DNA of 64,000 nucleotides from an uncultured Sphingomonadaceae bacterium (GCA_947489315.1 CANLCX010000001.1:871501-935500), one strand, 5' to 3'. Numbered from the stretch's first letter, positions 48,799-59,896 are shown. A program made the numbers and translations. Notes: generated from the letters alone by a model not told the origin.

Positions 48799-49935
48799 TT
48801 ACTCCGCCGCTTCCACCTGCTCGGTCGCGGTTTCAATCTCCGCCGCTTTGGCTTCGACCAGCTTCACAATATGCTCGACCATATCATTGTCTGCGACATG
48901 ATGGTCGGTGACACCGGAGAGATAGACCATATGCTTGCCCGCGCCGCCGCCGGTGATGCCAATATCGGTTTCGCGCGCTTCGCCGGGGCCGTTGACAACG
49001 CAGCCGAGGATGGAGAGTGATAGCGGCGTCCGGATATGTTGCAGGCGTTCTTCAAGCGTCTGTACGGTGCGGATCACGTCAAAGCCTTGGCGGGCACAGC
49101 TCGGGCAGCTCACCACACGAACACCGCGTGTGCGCAGGCCGAGGGCCTTCAGCATCTCATAGCCCACCCGGACTTCCTCTTCGGGTTCGGCGGACAGGCT
49201 CACCCGGATGGTATCGCCAATGCCGGACCAGAGCAGATTGCCCATGCCGATAGAACTTTTCACCGTGCCGCCGATCAGGCCGCCTGCTTCGGTAATACCC
49301 AGATGCAGCGGACAGTCGACGGCTTCCGCCAATTGCGTATAGGCCGCAACCGCAAGAAACAGATCGCTCGCTTTCACGGCAACCTTATATTCGTGGAAAT
49401 CCTGATCCTGTAGCAGCTTGATATGGTCCAGCGCGCTTTCGACAAGGGCATCGGGACAAGGCTCGCCATATTTTTCGAGCAGATCCTTTTCGAGACTTCC
49501 GCCATTTACGCCGATGCGGATCGCGCAACCATTGGACTTGGCCGCATCAACCACCTCTTTGACACGCGCTTCGCTGCCGATATTGCCGGGATTGATGCGC
49601 AAGCAGGCGGCTCCTGCGTCGGCGGCTTCCAAGGCGCGTTTATAATGAAAATGAATATCCGCGATAATCGGCACGCGGCTGGCGCGGACAATTTGTTTGA
49701 GCGCGGTGGTGCTTTCCACATCGGGGCAAGACACGCGAATAAGGTCGACGCCCGCTTCTTCACAACGGCGGATTTGCTCAATTGTCGCTTTGGCATCGCT
49801 GGTCAGCGTGTTCGTCATGGTCTGCACTGTAATCGGCGCATCGCCACCCACAGGGACATCGCCAACCATGATCTGACGGCTCTTGCGGCGTTCAATATCG
49901 CGCCACGGACGCAGGGAAGGATTATTGGCTGTCAT
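48799..49935 (-). CDS. ispG: 4-hydroxy-3-methylbut-2-enyl diphosphate synthase (flavodoxin-dependent)
   Basis: [63 protein letters not shown]. Confidence 0.97.
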   Translation of the reverse strand: MTANNPSLRPWRDIERRKSRQIMVGDVPVGGDAPITVQTMTNTLTSDAKATIEQIRRCEEAGVDLIRVSCPDVESTTALKQIVRASRVPIIADIHFHYKRALEAADAGAACLRINPGNIGSEARVKEVVDAAKSNGCAIRIGVNGGSLEKDLLEKYGEPCPDALVESALDHIKLLQDQDFHEYKVAVKASDLFLAVAAYTQLAEAVDCPLHLGITEAGGLIGGTVKSSIGMGNLLWSGIGDTIRVSLSAEPEEEVRVGYEMLKALGLRTRGVRVVSCPSCARQGFDVIRTVQTLEERLQHIRTPLSLSILGCVVNGPGEARETDIGITGGGAGKHMVYLSGVTDHHVADNDMVEHIVKLVEAKAAEIETATEQVEAAE

Positions 49936-50021
49936 ATTTTGCTCTTGTCAGAAGGGCTCTAATGCAAGACATATAAACCCTTCGCCACAAAAAGATAAGA
50001 GCGAAGTGGGAGAGTTTTGCA

Positions 50022-51131
50022 ATGAACCGCCTTTTAGTGCCTTTAGCCGGTCTTTTTATCTTATTTTCATCATCCGTTTCTGCGGTTCATGCAGAAACAG
50101 TGTCGGAAGAGCAGCCAAGCTGGTCGATCGCCATTCATGGCGGCGCTGGGACACTTAATCGTGACAGGATTACACCCGAGAAAGATGCGGAAATCCGGGC
50201 TGCGCTGAACAAGGCGTTAGAAGCTGGCTCCAAAATCCTGAAAGAGGGCGGCAACGCGATGGACGCCATCACCGAAACCATCACGCTTTTGGAGAATGAT
50301 CCCAATTTTAATGCCGGAAAAGGCGCGGTTTTTACATGGGACAAGACCAATGAGCTGGATAGCAGCATCATGGATGGCAGCGATTTGTCCGCCGGAGCTG
50401 TTGCCGGCGTAATGGCCACGAAAAATCCAATATTGCTGGCGCGTGCCGTGAAAGATAACAGCCCGCATGTTATGCTATCGGGTAAAGGCGCAGACCAGTT
50501 TAGCCGCGAACAAGGGCTGGAACAGGTAAAGCCGGACTATTATGCCACTCCCTATCGACTTAAACAAATAGAGGATGTGCTGGCTGAAAAAGTCAGCATT
50601 GCCGATGTCGATTATAAATTCGGCAACGTCGGTGCGGTCGCGATGGACAGCGACGGCAATATGGCTGCGGGCACCTCCACCGGCGGTATGACCGGAAAAA
50701 GATGGGGCCGGATTGGCGACAGCCCGGTTATCGGCGCAGGCACCTATGCCGATAACCGAAGCTGCGCGATTTCCGCCACCGGTGCGGGCGAATATTTCAT
50801 CCGGCTCGGCGTTGCTCATGAGATTTGCACGCGGATAAAAATGGATGCTCGTGCGATCAGAGACGAAGTTCAAAAGACTGTCCCCACAGACAAGGGCGGG
50901 GTTCCTGAAAATTATGTCGACCCTAACCGATTGATGCTGGCGTCCAAAGACGTGCAAAAAATCGCCGATGACGTAATCGCGGAACTGGGTCAACTCGGCG
51001 GCACCGGCGGGATCATATTCGCTACGCCATGGGGGCAGGCGGGATACAGTTTCAACACCCCCGGCATGTATCGCGGCCGCGCGACCAGCGATGGCGCGAT
51101 GAGCGTGTCGATTTATGGGGATGAAGAGTAG
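50022..51131 (+). CDS. Isoaspartyl peptidase/L-asparaginase
   Basis: WSIAIHGGAGTLNRD; GGNAMDAITETITLLENDPNFNAGKGAVF; VGAVAMDSDGNMAAGTSTGGMTGKRWGRIGDSPVIGAGTYA. Confidence 0.95.
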   Translation: MNRLLVPLAGLFILFSSSVSAVHAETVSEEQPSWSIAIHGGAGTLNRDRITPEKDAEIRAALNKALEAGSKILKEGGNAMDAITETITLLENDPNFNAGKGAVFTWDKTNELDSSIMDGSDLSAGAVAGVMATKNPILLARAVKDNSPHVMLSGKGADQFSREQGLEQVKPDYYATPYRLKQIEDVLAEKVSIADVDYKFGNVGAVAMDSDGNMAAGTSTGGMTGKRWGRIGDSPVIGAGTYADNRSCAISATGAGEYFIRLGVAHEICTRIKMDARAIRDEVQKTVPTDKGGVPENYVDPNRLMLASKDVQKIADDVIAELGQLGGTGGIIFATPWGQAGYSFNTPGMYRGRATSDGAMSVSIYGDEE

Positions 51132-51137
51132 CGGCAG

Positions 51138-52391
51138 CTACTCCCCCAATGGCGTCGCAGCCTTCGCTGCTTTTGTCGTGACAATATAGTCAAAGCCCAG
51201 CACCACAAATTTGCCAAAGGTCGACAGGTCATTAATGCCTTTGCTTTCCAGCCGGCGCCGGATCGGGGCCAGCGGGATCAGATAATGGCCGGTATCGCCG
51301 ATCCGGGTAGTATCAATCCGTGCGGCCTCAAGGATAGGAGTGATGATCTTGTCATCCACCGCTTTCACTTGCGTATAGCCCTCTGGCGAGGGGCGCATCG
51401 CTAGTTGTTCCCCACCGAGGCCGCTAAAAGCAATATGCAGCGATTGCATCCGGTTGGCGGCAGCCAGACCGGGGAGCAGCGATCCGATATCGAACATCTT
51501 GGTCGGCGTTGTCCCGCGACCGAGATGATAGGCGCCCATTTTCAGCAATACACGCGGCGCGTCCTCTTCGGCGGCATGATATTGTTCGAGAAACAGCTGG
51601 TGAATCAGGGCAATGCGATCATCATTATTGGCGAAATAGCGCTTGGCATTGTTATGCTGATAGATGACCGCGCTTTCGGCCAGCGCGTCAATAATGTCCT
51701 GGCCCTCTGGAGAGCCTTTAAATTTGTCCCGGAGCGCGGCAAAGGTCGCGGGCGGAGCCGATAGCATCAGCAGGCTCCCCAGATCAGCGGCGGCAACGGC
51801 GGCTAAATCTTTCTGCAGTAGTTCATCCGCAGCTTTACTGGCGGCGGCATTGGGGGCCATGGCTTTCAATTTCTCCAGCAAAATTGTCGGCGCGCCGATA
51901 AATTCTTGATCAATGCCCCACAAATCCACCGGGCCTTCGGGTTCGGCAAAATCATTGGCTAGCTGCGCGTCTTCACGGTTGCTGACAAAGGGCAGGGCAA
52001 TCGGCTTGCCCGCCACCAATGTGGCGACGCCGGTCGCGCCATCGGTGCGAAGCGCGCGCTGCACCAGCTTGTTGGACCGAGGGCCGATTTCGACGGCATG
52101 ATAGGTGCGGCCATATTTCTTCATCTCGGCGGCCAGACCGCGGCCCAATTCCGGCGAATCCGCAAAGCCATGATCCTCACCCAGCGCAACAAATTGCGAC
52201 TTTGCTATCTCGGCACGCAGGATATCGCCGCCCGGACCGGACAGACCTTCAGGTCCGAAAGAAATCTCCCAAATCGGAATGTCAGAGGTTGGCGCGGCCA
52301 CTTTGTTGGCTATTGCCGGTGTTGTGAGCGCCAGTATGACTATTCCCGATAGAGCCGCAAAAAACCTCCGCATATCACCTCTCCTGTCCAT
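51138..52391 (-). CDS. Exported protein, erythromycin esterase/ChaN-TraB-like fold
   Basis: Signal peptide; KSQFVALGEDHGFADSPELGRGLAAEMKKYGRTYHAVEIG. Confidence 0.5.
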   Translation of the reverse strand: MDRRGDMRRFFAALSGIVILALTTPAIANKVAAPTSDIPIWEISFGPEGLSGPGGDILRAEIAKSQFVALGEDHGFADSPELGRGLAAEMKKYGRTYHAVEIGPRSNKLVQRALRTDGATGVATLVAGKPIALPFVSNREDAQLANDFAEPEGPVDLWGIDQEFIGAPTILLEKLKAMAPNAAASKAADELLQKDLAAVAAADLGSLLMLSAPPATFAALRDKFKGSPEGQDIIDALAESAVIYQHNNAKRYFANNDDRIALIHQLFLEQYHAAEEDAPRVLLKMGAYHLGRGTTPTKMFDIGSLLPGLAAANRMQSLHIAFSGLGGEQLAMRPSPEGYTQVKAVDDKIITPILEAARIDTTRIGDTGHYLIPLAPIRRRLESKGINDLSTFGKFVVLGFDYIVTTKAAKAATPLGE

Positions 52392-52496
52392 TGTCTTAGT
52401 GATTTATATCACCAATACAGTAATTGTAAATCCATCTTCGAAAGCGGTTGCAAATTCCCGCTTCCCCTTGCTTAACCACTCGGTTAAACCCTGCGG

Positions 52497-54020
52497 ATGA
52501 CATGGAAACCGGAAATTGAAGAGCTGCGCGAGCGGCAACGTTTGGCAGAGAAAATGGGTGGCGAGGAGAAAGTCTCTCGCCAGCATGGGCGAGGCAAGCT
52601 CGATGCGCGTGCCCGGATCGCGGGCATTGTCGATGAAGGCAGCTTTCGCGAAATTGGCAAAATTGCCGGACGCGGGACTTATAATGACAAAGCAGAATTT
52701 GAAGATTTTGCGCCCAGTAATCTGATTTTTGGCCGCGCGAATATTGAAGGGCGGCCAGTAGTCGCAAGCGCAGATGACTTTACTGTGCGCGGCGGGGCCG
52801 CCGACGCGGCGCTGCATCGCAAATTTACGCAATGCGAAAAAATGGCCCATACGCTCGGCATTCCGATGATCCGGATGATTGATGGCACCGGTGGCGGCGG
52901 ATCGGTCAAGTCGCTTGAAGATATGGGGTTTACCTATGTGCCAGCAGTGCCCGGCTGGGAAGATATTATCAAGAATCAAGATACGGTTCCGGTAGTGGCG
53001 CTCGCGCTCGGGCCGACAGCTGGCATGGGCGCGGCGCGCACCGTGGCGAGTCATTACTCCATCATGGTGCGTGAATTGTCTCAGATTTTTGCCGCCGGTC
53101 CGGCGGTCGCGGCGGCAATCGGTGATACGCTGACCAAGGAAGAATTGGGCGGCAGCGAAATTCACGCCCGCAACGGCGTGGTCGATGAAGAGGTTGGCAG
53201 CGAGGCCGAAGCCTTTGTCACGGCCCGCAAATTCCTTTCTTATCTGCCGAGCAATATCAACCAGCGCGCCGAACGGATCGTGACTGGCGATCCCGCTGGC
53301 CGCCGTGATGAAGCTCTGCTTTCCGCCGTGCCGCGCGGCGACAAGGAAGTTTACTCCATGCGCAAGATCATGGAATCCGTGTTCGACAAAGGCTCGGTTT
53401 TCGAAATGGGCAAACGTTGGGGCAGGGCGGCAATCACCGCCTTTGCCCGGCTCGACGGTTATCCGGTCGCGGTCCTCGCGAATGATCCCAGTTTTCTTGG
53501 CGGAAGCTGGGAAGCCAAGTCATCGGAAAAGGTCGAGCGTTTTGCCAAGCTCGCCGACCAGTTTCGTCTGCCGGTGGTTCATCTGGTCGACAATCCCGGC
53601 TTCATGATTGGCGAAGATGCCGAACGGACCGGTACCATCCGTTACGGCGTACAGGCAATGAATGCGGTTTATAGGGCTACAGTGCCATGGGCCAGCATCA
53701 TCGTCCGGCGGGCCTATGGGATTGCGGGCAGCGCCATGTCCAACGCAGAAAATTTTCAATATCGCTTTGCCTGGCCCAGCGGCGACTGGGGTTCTCTGCC
53801 CATCGCTGGCGGGCTTGAAGTCGCCTACAAGGCGGATATCGCAGCATCCGAAGATCCCGCAGCGCGGCTGGAAGAAATCAAGGCTAAGCTCAATTTGGTG
53901 ACCTCGCCATTTCGCACGGCTGAACAATTTAGCGTCGAAGATATTATTGACCCGCGCGAAACCCGGCCGTTGCTCTGCGAATTTGCCGATCTTGCTTGGC
54001 GGAAATTGGACGCTGAGTGA
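52497..54020 (+). CDS. Acyl-CoA carboxylase, carboxyltransferase (beta) subunit
   Basis: [76 protein letters not shown]. Confidence 0.92.
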   Translation: MTWKPEIEELRERQRLAEKMGGEEKVSRQHGRGKLDARARIAGIVDEGSFREIGKIAGRGTYNDKAEFEDFAPSNLIFGRANIEGRPVVASADDFTVRGGAADAALHRKFTQCEKMAHTLGIPMIRMIDGTGGGGSVKSLEDMGFTYVPAVPGWEDIIKNQDTVPVVALALGPTAGMGAARTVASHYSIMVRELSQIFAAGPAVAAAIGDTLTKEELGGSEIHARNGVVDEEVGSEAEAFVTARKFLSYLPSNINQRAERIVTGDPAGRRDEALLSAVPRGDKEVYSMRKIMESVFDKGSVFEMGKRWGRAAITAFARLDGYPVAVLANDPSFLGGSWEAKSSEKVERFAKLADQFRLPVVHLVDNPGFMIGEDAERTGTIRYGVQAMNAVYRATVPWASIIVRRAYGIAGSAMSNAENFQYRFAWPSGDWGSLPIAGGLEVAYKADIAASEDPAARLEEIKAKLNLVTSPFRTAEQFSVEDIIDPRETRPLLCEFADLAWRKLDAE

Positions 54021-54067
54021 TGGAATTGCCGTTCAGCGGCGACAAATCTGCAAAGCTATTGATAAAT

Positions 54068-54144
54068 TGGTCGGGACGAGAGGATTCGAACCTCCGACCC
54101 CCACACCCCCAGTGTGATGCGCTACCAGGCTGCGCTACGTCCCG
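54068..54144 (-). tRNA. tRNA-Pro(GGG), CCA encoded
   Basis: Minus strand CGGGACGTAGCGCAGCCTGGTAGCGCATCACACTGGGGGTGTGGGGGTCGGAGGTTCGAATCCTCTCGTCCCGACCA folds as a cloverleaf; anticodon loop CTGGGGG. Confidence 0.95.
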
Positions 54145-54432
54145 ACCTTCGATGCGGCATTGCCGACCGAGGCCGGGGATATATGGTGGTCGAGCGGCCT
54201 TGGCAAGCGCTTTGCCAAGCATATTTTGCAGCCCTTGATCTCGCGGCATCACTCACCCATTTACGGAGCAGCATAGGACGCACTTCTCGATGCTATGGTG
54301 TCGCTGTCTATTAGATTGCTTTCACCCGGGGTGCGTGATAGGCGCGCGCAGCATTAATGTCCGGCATTTTGCAGAAGCAATATTGACGGTCAATGGGCCT
54401 GGAAATCAGGCTGTTTAATTGGGGATATTGAA

Positions 54433-54762
54433 ATGACTTCACTTCTAATCACAGCGCAGGCAGCTTCTGGCGGAGCGGGCGGATTTCTGATTTCGATCAT
54501 GCCGCTGGTATTGATCTTTGCTGTGTTCTATTTCCTTTTGATCCGTCCACAGCAAAAAAAGATGAAAGAACATCAAGGTAAAATTGCTGCCGTGCAGAAA
54601 AATGACGAAGTAGTGACCGGCGGCGGTTTGGTCGGCAAGGCGATGAAAGTCGATGACGAATATGTCGAAGTTGAAATTGCCAAAGGCATTCGCGTGAAGG
54701 CGGTTAAGGCTACGTTATCTGACGTAATGCCACGCGGCAGCGGCAAACCGGCCAACGATTGA
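54433..54762 (+). CDS. yajC: Preprotein translocase subunit YajC
   Basis: FAVFYFLLIRPQQKKMKEHQGKIAAVQKNDEVVTGGGLVGK; followed by secD and secF. Confidence 0.96.
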   Translation: MTSLLITAQAASGGAGGFLISIMPLVLIFAVFYFLLIRPQQKKMKEHQGKIAAVQKNDEVVTGGGLVGKAMKVDDEYVEVEIAKGIRVKAVKATLSDVMPRGSGKPAND

Positions 54763-54790
54763 ACCTGTTTAGGGAACGGATAGTTTTACG

Positions 54791-56395
54791 ATGTTAGATT
54801 TCCCGCGCTGGAAAGTCATTTCCATATCTTTGTTACTGGCTTTTGGCGTGTTGATGTCGCTTCCCAGTCTGTTTTTCGGTGAAAGTCATAAATATTGGCC
54901 CAGCTTCTTGCCGGACGAGACCATCAACCTTGGCCTCGATCTGTCGGGTGGCAGCCACATTCTTTTGGAAGCTGATCCGGCAGATGTAGGGGAAACCCGT
55001 TTGCAGACAATGGAAGAATCCGTGCGCGCTGAAATGCGGCGGGCGAGTCCCCGGATTAATATTGGCGATATCTCACGGAAAGATGGCGTTTTGTCTTTCA
55101 TGGTCCGCGATTCCACGCAGGTGGATGCCGCACGGGAAGCGCTGTTGCCACTAACCACCGGCGCAGGTCTGACCGGCCAGCGGGATTGGGATATCGAAGT
55201 GCGTGACGATACGCGCTTTGTTGTTTCTCCCACATCGGCAGGTCTCGACAATGCGGTTGATAATGCGATGGATACGGCAACCGATGTCATCCGTCGGCGT
55301 ATCGATGAAATGGGGACACGCGAACCGACGATTATTCGCCAAGGCGACACACGGATTGTTGTTCAGGTCCCTGGTTTGGAAGACCCTGAAGCCTTGAAAG
55401 AGCTATTGGGTAAAACCGCTAAGCTCGAGTTTAAGCTGGTTGATTTTGAAGCTGACCCGAACGCTGTTGCTGCGGGGCGTCCGCCGGTAGGGAGCCAGAT
55501 ATTCCCTTATCCTGACAACCCGGCCGGAGTACCCAATATTGCGGTGAAGCGTCTCGGTGGTATTTCGGGTGACAAGCTCACCGACGCTGGTCAGGGCTTT
55601 GATCAGGAAACCAACGCACCGGTTGTGAATATTACTTTTGATACCGAAGGCGGGGCAAAATTTGCTCGATTGACGCAGAATAATGTGGGTCGGCCTTTTG
55701 CTATTATATTGGATGGCGAAGTGCTCTCTGCCCCCAATATCAACGAGCCCATATTGGGCGGTTCCGCCCAGATTTCCGGTAATTTTACGGTGGAGGGAGC
55801 CAACCAGCTTTCGATTGCCTTACGTTCAGGCGCTCTGCCGGTTGAATTGCAGGTCGTCGAAGAACGCACCGTTGGTCCCGACCTTGGCGCTGATTCCATC
55901 CGCAAAGGCATGATTGCTGCGATCATTGGTACCGCCGCCGTGCTGGCGTTTATGGTCGTAACTTACGGCCGTTTTGGTCTCTATGCGAATTTTGCGCTGA
56001 CTCTGAACCTCTTCTTGATCCTTGGGGTCATGGCGATCTTCAATGCCACTTTGACGCTGCCAGGAATTGCTGGTTTCATTCTGACAGTTGGTTCTGCGGT
56101 TGATGCGAATGTGCTGATTAACGAACGCATACGCGAAGAAAGGCGTCGCGGCAGACGTGTGGTCCAAGCCGTGGAAGTGGGCTATAAAGAGGCCTCACGC
56201 GCCATTTTTGACGCGAATATTACCAACGTCATCGCCGGCTTACTTTTGTTTATCTTTGGTTCCGGTCCAGTTCGCGGCTTTGCCGTGGTCTTGATTATCG
56301 GGATCATCACATCAGTCTTCACCGCCGTTGTCGTGACGCGGATGTTGGTCGCCTTATGGTTGCGCCGCACCCGTCCGCAAGAGCTGTATATATAG
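54791..56395 (+). CDS. secD: Protein translocase subunit SecD
   Basis: LGLDLSGGSHILLEAD; GIAGFILTVGSAVDANVLINERIREE. Confidence 0.97.
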   Translation: MLDFPRWKVISISLLLAFGVLMSLPSLFFGESHKYWPSFLPDETINLGLDLSGGSHILLEADPADVGETRLQTMEESVRAEMRRASPRINIGDISRKDGVLSFMVRDSTQVDAAREALLPLTTGAGLTGQRDWDIEVRDDTRFVVSPTSAGLDNAVDNAMDTATDVIRRRIDEMGTREPTIIRQGDTRIVVQVPGLEDPEALKELLGKTAKLEFKLVDFEADPNAVAAGRPPVGSQIFPYPDNPAGVPNIAVKRLGGISGDKLTDAGQGFDQETNAPVVNITFDTEGGAKFARLTQNNVGRPFAIILDGEVLSAPNINEPILGGSAQISGNFTVEGANQLSIALRSGALPVELQVVEERTVGPDLGADSIRKGMIAAIIGTAAVLAFMVVTYGRFGLYANFALTLNLFLILGVMAIFNATLTLPGIAGFILTVGSAVDANVLINERIREERRRGRRVVQAVEVGYKEASRAIFDANITNVIAGLLLFIFGSGPVRGFAVVLIIGIITSVFTAVVVTRMLVALWLRRTRPQELYI

Positions 56396-56401
56396 GAGGG
56401 A

Positions 56402-57391
56402 ATGATCATGAAACTTCTCAAACTCGTTCCTGACAATACCAATATCGCATTTCTGAAATGGCGGAATATTGCAGTTGCCATCAGCATCCTGATGATCATT
56501 GGTTCGATGGCACTGGTTGCACAGCGCGGGCTCAATTTCGGCGTTGATTTTGTCGGTGGTCAGATGATACGGACAACTTTCACGCAGACCGTCGACGCGC
56601 CGATTACCGAATTGCGCGAAAAAGTGGGTGCATTGGGCTATGGTGATCCGACCATCCAACGTTTCGGCGATCCGAACGAGGTATCGATCCGGATGAAACT
56701 GCCAGACGGCGCGGATCAGGATCCAGAATTGGCCAATACGATGGCGGATCAAATTACTCTGATGTTGAAAGCGGACTATCCTGATGTCCGCATAGACGGT
56801 GTAGATTCTGTTTCTGGCAAGGTTTCCGAGGAACTCTTGTCGAAAGGCGTCTGGTCGCTGGTTGGCGCGATGCTGGCGATTACGCTCTATATTTGGATCC
56901 GGTTTGAGTGGCAATTTGGCGCCGGGGCGCTGTTTGCTCTGTTCCACGATGTCGCGCTGACCTTCGGGTTTTTCGCGCTAACGCAGCTTGAGTTTAACCT
57001 CAATATTGTGGCCGCTTTGCTGACTATTATCGGTTATTCGTTGAACGATACGATTGTGGTCTATGACCGGATCAGAGAAAATCTGAAGAAATATCGCAAG
57101 ATGGATATCGTCGCTCTGTTGGACCTGTCAGTCAACGAAACGCTGGCGCGTACGGTGATGACCAGCTTGACTATGCTCATTGCCTTGATCGCATTGATGG
57201 TCTGGGGACCCGATGTTATTTTCGGTTTCTCGGCTGCGATGTTCCTCGGTGTTCTTATTGGTACCTATTCATCTGTCTATATGGCAGCGCCAATATTGAT
57301 CTGGTTGAAAGTGGGTCCAGACAGCTTTGTGCCCCCAGCGACAGCAGGAGACAGGGCAGAAAAAATCGGCGGACCGGAAGAAATCGGCTGA
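56402..57391 (+). CDS. secF: Protein translocase subunit SecF
   Basis: LNFGVDFVGGQMIRTTF; LLTIIGYSLNDTIVVYDRIREN. Confidence 0.97.
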   Translation: MIMKLLKLVPDNTNIAFLKWRNIAVAISILMIIGSMALVAQRGLNFGVDFVGGQMIRTTFTQTVDAPITELREKVGALGYGDPTIQRFGDPNEVSIRMKLPDGADQDPELANTMADQITLMLKADYPDVRIDGVDSVSGKVSEELLSKGVWSLVGAMLAITLYIWIRFEWQFGAGALFALFHDVALTFGFFALTQLEFNLNIVAALLTIIGYSLNDTIVVYDRIRENLKKYRKMDIVALLDLSVNETLARTVMTSLTMLIALIALMVWGPDVIFGFSAAMFLGVLIGTYSSVYMAAPILIWLKVGPDSFVPPATAGDRAEKIGGPEEIG

Positions 57392-57401
57392 TTGTTGAAG
57401 G

Positions 57402-57785
57402 TTGATGGTTGAACTCAGACGCGACGTTGATTTTGAAGGGCCAGTCGTCACGGGCTTTACGCCTAATGGCTATAAAATTGGTGACCAGCGGTTTGACAAC
57501 GGCCTGTTGCTGTCGCCGGAACAAGCATTGTCTTGGGATACGCCGGCCCGTGATGATCTGAATTTGGCGGACATTATGACTGCTCTTGATCTGTCTCCGG
57601 CACCTGAGTTTTTGCTATTTGGCAGCGGCACCAAGATGGAACAACCGCCTGCGGCCTTCCGCCGTGCGGCTGATGCCGTGAAACTGGGTATCGAGGTTAT
57701 GGATAGCCGCGCCGCGGCGCGTGCCTGGGGCGTGTTGCGGGCAGAGGAGCGCTGGATTATCGGCGCGTTCATGCCGCTGCGCTAA
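57402..57785 (+). CDS. Mth938-like domain-containing (DUF498) protein
   Basis: RRDVDFEGPVVTGFTPNGYKIGDQRFDNGLLLSPEQAL; EFLLFGSGTKMEQPPAAFRRA. Confidence 0.85.
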   Translation: MMVELRRDVDFEGPVVTGFTPNGYKIGDQRFDNGLLLSPEQALSWDTPARDDLNLADIMTALDLSPAPEFLLFGSGTKMEQPPAAFRRAADAVKLGIEVMDSRAAARAWGVLRAEERWIIGAFMPLR

Positions 57786-58961
57786 TCAGCGTTGAGCGAT
57801 GTCCGCGAACAGTTCTACCAAAGCATCTCCATTATTCTCCCAGCTAAAATCACGGACGGTTGCGCGTACATCCTCTTGTTTTGGCGGGTTGGCCAATATA
57901 GCTTTCACTGCTTCAACAATCGCCAAACTATCCTGCTTCACAATCCGCCCGGCAATATCGGAGCGAACCAGCTCCCGGGCTCCACCGGCTTCGCTGATGA
58001 TGATCGGCGTGCCACAGGACAGCGCTTCTACCCACGCATTGGCAAGGCCTTCGGATTTTGATGGCAGGATCGAAATATCGGCTGCAGCGACCAGCTTTGG
58101 TAGCTGGTCATGCGGAACATTGCCGAGGAAACGGACGCGATCCTTGATACCCAATTTGTCCGCCAATGCCCGGTACGCCTTTTCTTCCTCACCAGTGCCA
58201 GCAACCATGAGGGTGGCGTCTGGAAAGGACGTCATAGCTGCGATCACCAAAGCCTGGTTCTTACGCTTGATAAGCGCGCCAACGCAGATGAATAGCGGGC
58301 CCTCGACGCCTAGTTCTCTTTTGGCGACAGCGCGATCAACGGGCTTGAATTTGCTCTGATCAAGACCGGTATAATGCACTGTGATCTTATCGCCATCCAT
58401 GCCGAGCTCTACCATATCCTGCTTCAACGCCTTGGATACCGCCAACAGGCCCGATGCTTTGTCAGCTGCAGACAATATCTGCGGCGAGCATTTGGTATCG
58501 CTGCCCCAATGATGGATGTCTGCGCCGCGGGCCTTGATCGTGAAGGGTATGTCCAGCGCTGCTGACAATCGCATTGCGGCGGGGCCATCCGGATAGAAAA
58601 ACTCTGCATCAATCAGATCAAATGGATTTTCTTCGTGAAGTTCCCGGACGAGCGGCAGGATTGCCGCCGCAATCCGTTCGGGGTTTTTGGGTCCGCCAAA
58701 TTTCGGGACGATCGGGAAACGGGGACGATGAACGTTGAGTTTGCCCCAATGTTGATGAAGGGGCAGTGCAGCAAGCGCGCGATAGGGTGCCAGCCCTCTC
58801 AGCGGCTGCGGCGGCATCCCGATGGGGTTGATGACCGTGACCTTGGCTTCCGCTCTGCCCGCAAGCTCCGCCGTTTGTCGCTCGACAAAAATCCCGAAAT
58901 TGGGTGACACCGCATTGGGAAATAACGTTGATAGCGTCAATATGTTGAGCGGGCGGGTCAT
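57786..58961 (-). CDS. Glycosyltransferase family 4 protein
   Basis: LTLSTLFPNAVSPNFGIFVERQTAELAGRAEAKVTVINPI; ILPSKSEGLANAWVEALSCGTPII. Confidence 0.93.
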   Translation of the reverse strand: MTRPLNILTLSTLFPNAVSPNFGIFVERQTAELAGRAEAKVTVINPIGMPPQPLRGLAPYRALAALPLHQHWGKLNVHRPRFPIVPKFGGPKNPERIAAAILPLVRELHEENPFDLIDAEFFYPDGPAAMRLSAALDIPFTIKARGADIHHWGSDTKCSPQILSAADKASGLLAVSKALKQDMVELGMDGDKITVHYTGLDQSKFKPVDRAVAKRELGVEGPLFICVGALIKRKNQALVIAAMTSFPDATLMVAGTGEEEKAYRALADKLGIKDRVRFLGNVPHDQLPKLVAAADISILPSKSEGLANAWVEALSCGTPIIISEAGGARELVRSDIAGRIVKQDSLAIVEAVKAILANPPKQEDVRATVRDFSWENNGDALVELFADIAQR

Positions 58962-58984
58962 GGTCCTAGCTTAGCGCAAAGCCC

Positions 58985-59548
58985 TTAAAGTGCCCTTATC
59001 AGTCTCACCGCAACGCCAATCCATTCGGGGTCTTTAACAACCTGTTGCCGCGCACCGCTGCCCAGCGGTAAAACCTGTATCATGTCGCCTTCTCGGCCAA
59101 TCAGGCGACCAAATAAAAACCGCCCAGCAGGTCGCGGCACCAATATATCACGGTTGAGCGCGCCGCTATATTGGTCAGGGGTACGGCGGGATAGCCACAC
59201 GTCATCTCCGGTCCGGTAATCCCCGACGCTGCTCTTTACGCGGAGAGCGACCATGTCCGTTTCAATTGTCGGTTGGGAAATGCTCTCGGTCTTCTTGAGT
59301 GCGTGCGCGCCTTTATGATCGAGTATCGCAGCAACGGGCAACTCATCCTGATTAGGAAGGGCGAGCAATTCCGCGCTATCAACACCAAGGGCATCGGCGA
59401 TCCGATTGAGCCAATCCAGCGAAAGTGTGCGCATGCCGGTTTCCAAACGGCCAATGGTTTGGGCTGTGGTTGACGGAGCGCAACGTTTTGCGACATCATC
59501 TAACGTCAATCCCTTGGCCTTGCGAACATCTCTTATGCGGCTAATCAT
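58985..59548 (-). CDS. XRE family (Cro/CI HTH) transcriptional regulator
   Basis: MISRIRDVRKAKGLTLDDVAKRCAPSTTAQTIGRLETGMRTLSLDWLNRIADALGV. Confidence 0.88.
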   Translation of the reverse strand: MISRIRDVRKAKGLTLDDVAKRCAPSTTAQTIGRLETGMRTLSLDWLNRIADALGVDSAELLALPNQDELPVAAILDHKGAHALKKTESISQPTIETDMVALRVKSSVGDYRTGDDVWLSRRTPDQYSGALNRDILVPRPAGRFLFGRLIGREGDMIQVLPLGSGARQQVVKDPEWIGVAVRLIRAL

Positions 59549-59570
59549 GGTTACCTCCAACTTATAGTAT

Positions 59571-59587
59571 AAAACCTATATGGTTTT
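59571..59587. promoter_or_regulatory. Palindrome upstream of the XRE gene, candidate autoregulatory operator
   Basis: AAAACC-TATAT-GGTTTT. Confidence 0.45.
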
Positions 59588-59605
59588 TTCTTGGCACTAT
59601 TATAG

Positions 59606-59896
59606 ATGACGTACCCAAGCAAGAAAGATCGTGGACAGAAGTCACAGGAAAGTGTTGAAATTCTTGGCCCCGAGTCTGCTTTGGAGCAGGCTTCGAAGAT
59701 TCTGCGTGCCAAGATGGAACATCTTGATCCGACTGAACTAGGAGAATTAGATTGGGAAGAACTCACCGATTGGCACAAAGATTATTGGCGTTTTTGCGTA
59801 GAAGATTTACTTGAACGCAGTGATCTTATCAAATCCTGCTTGCGTGAGCTCTCCGACGACGATTGTGAAAATTGGAGTATCGTACAAAGCGAATAA
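59606..59896 (+). CDS. Hypothetical 96-aa acidic protein inside the IS1595 element
   Basis: Intact ORF beginning within the left TIR; protein-like composition. Confidence 0.4.
   Translation: MTYPSKKDRGQKSQESVEILGPESALEQASKILRAKMEHLDPTELGELDWEELTDWHKDYWRFCVEDLLERSDLIKSCLRELSDDDCENWSIVQSE

Noticed and set aside
48799-58961. Searching for novelty in ispG, asparaginase, carboxylase, tRNA-Pro, yajC-secDF, glycosyltransferase block
   Set aside because: Ordinary core genes in expected form.
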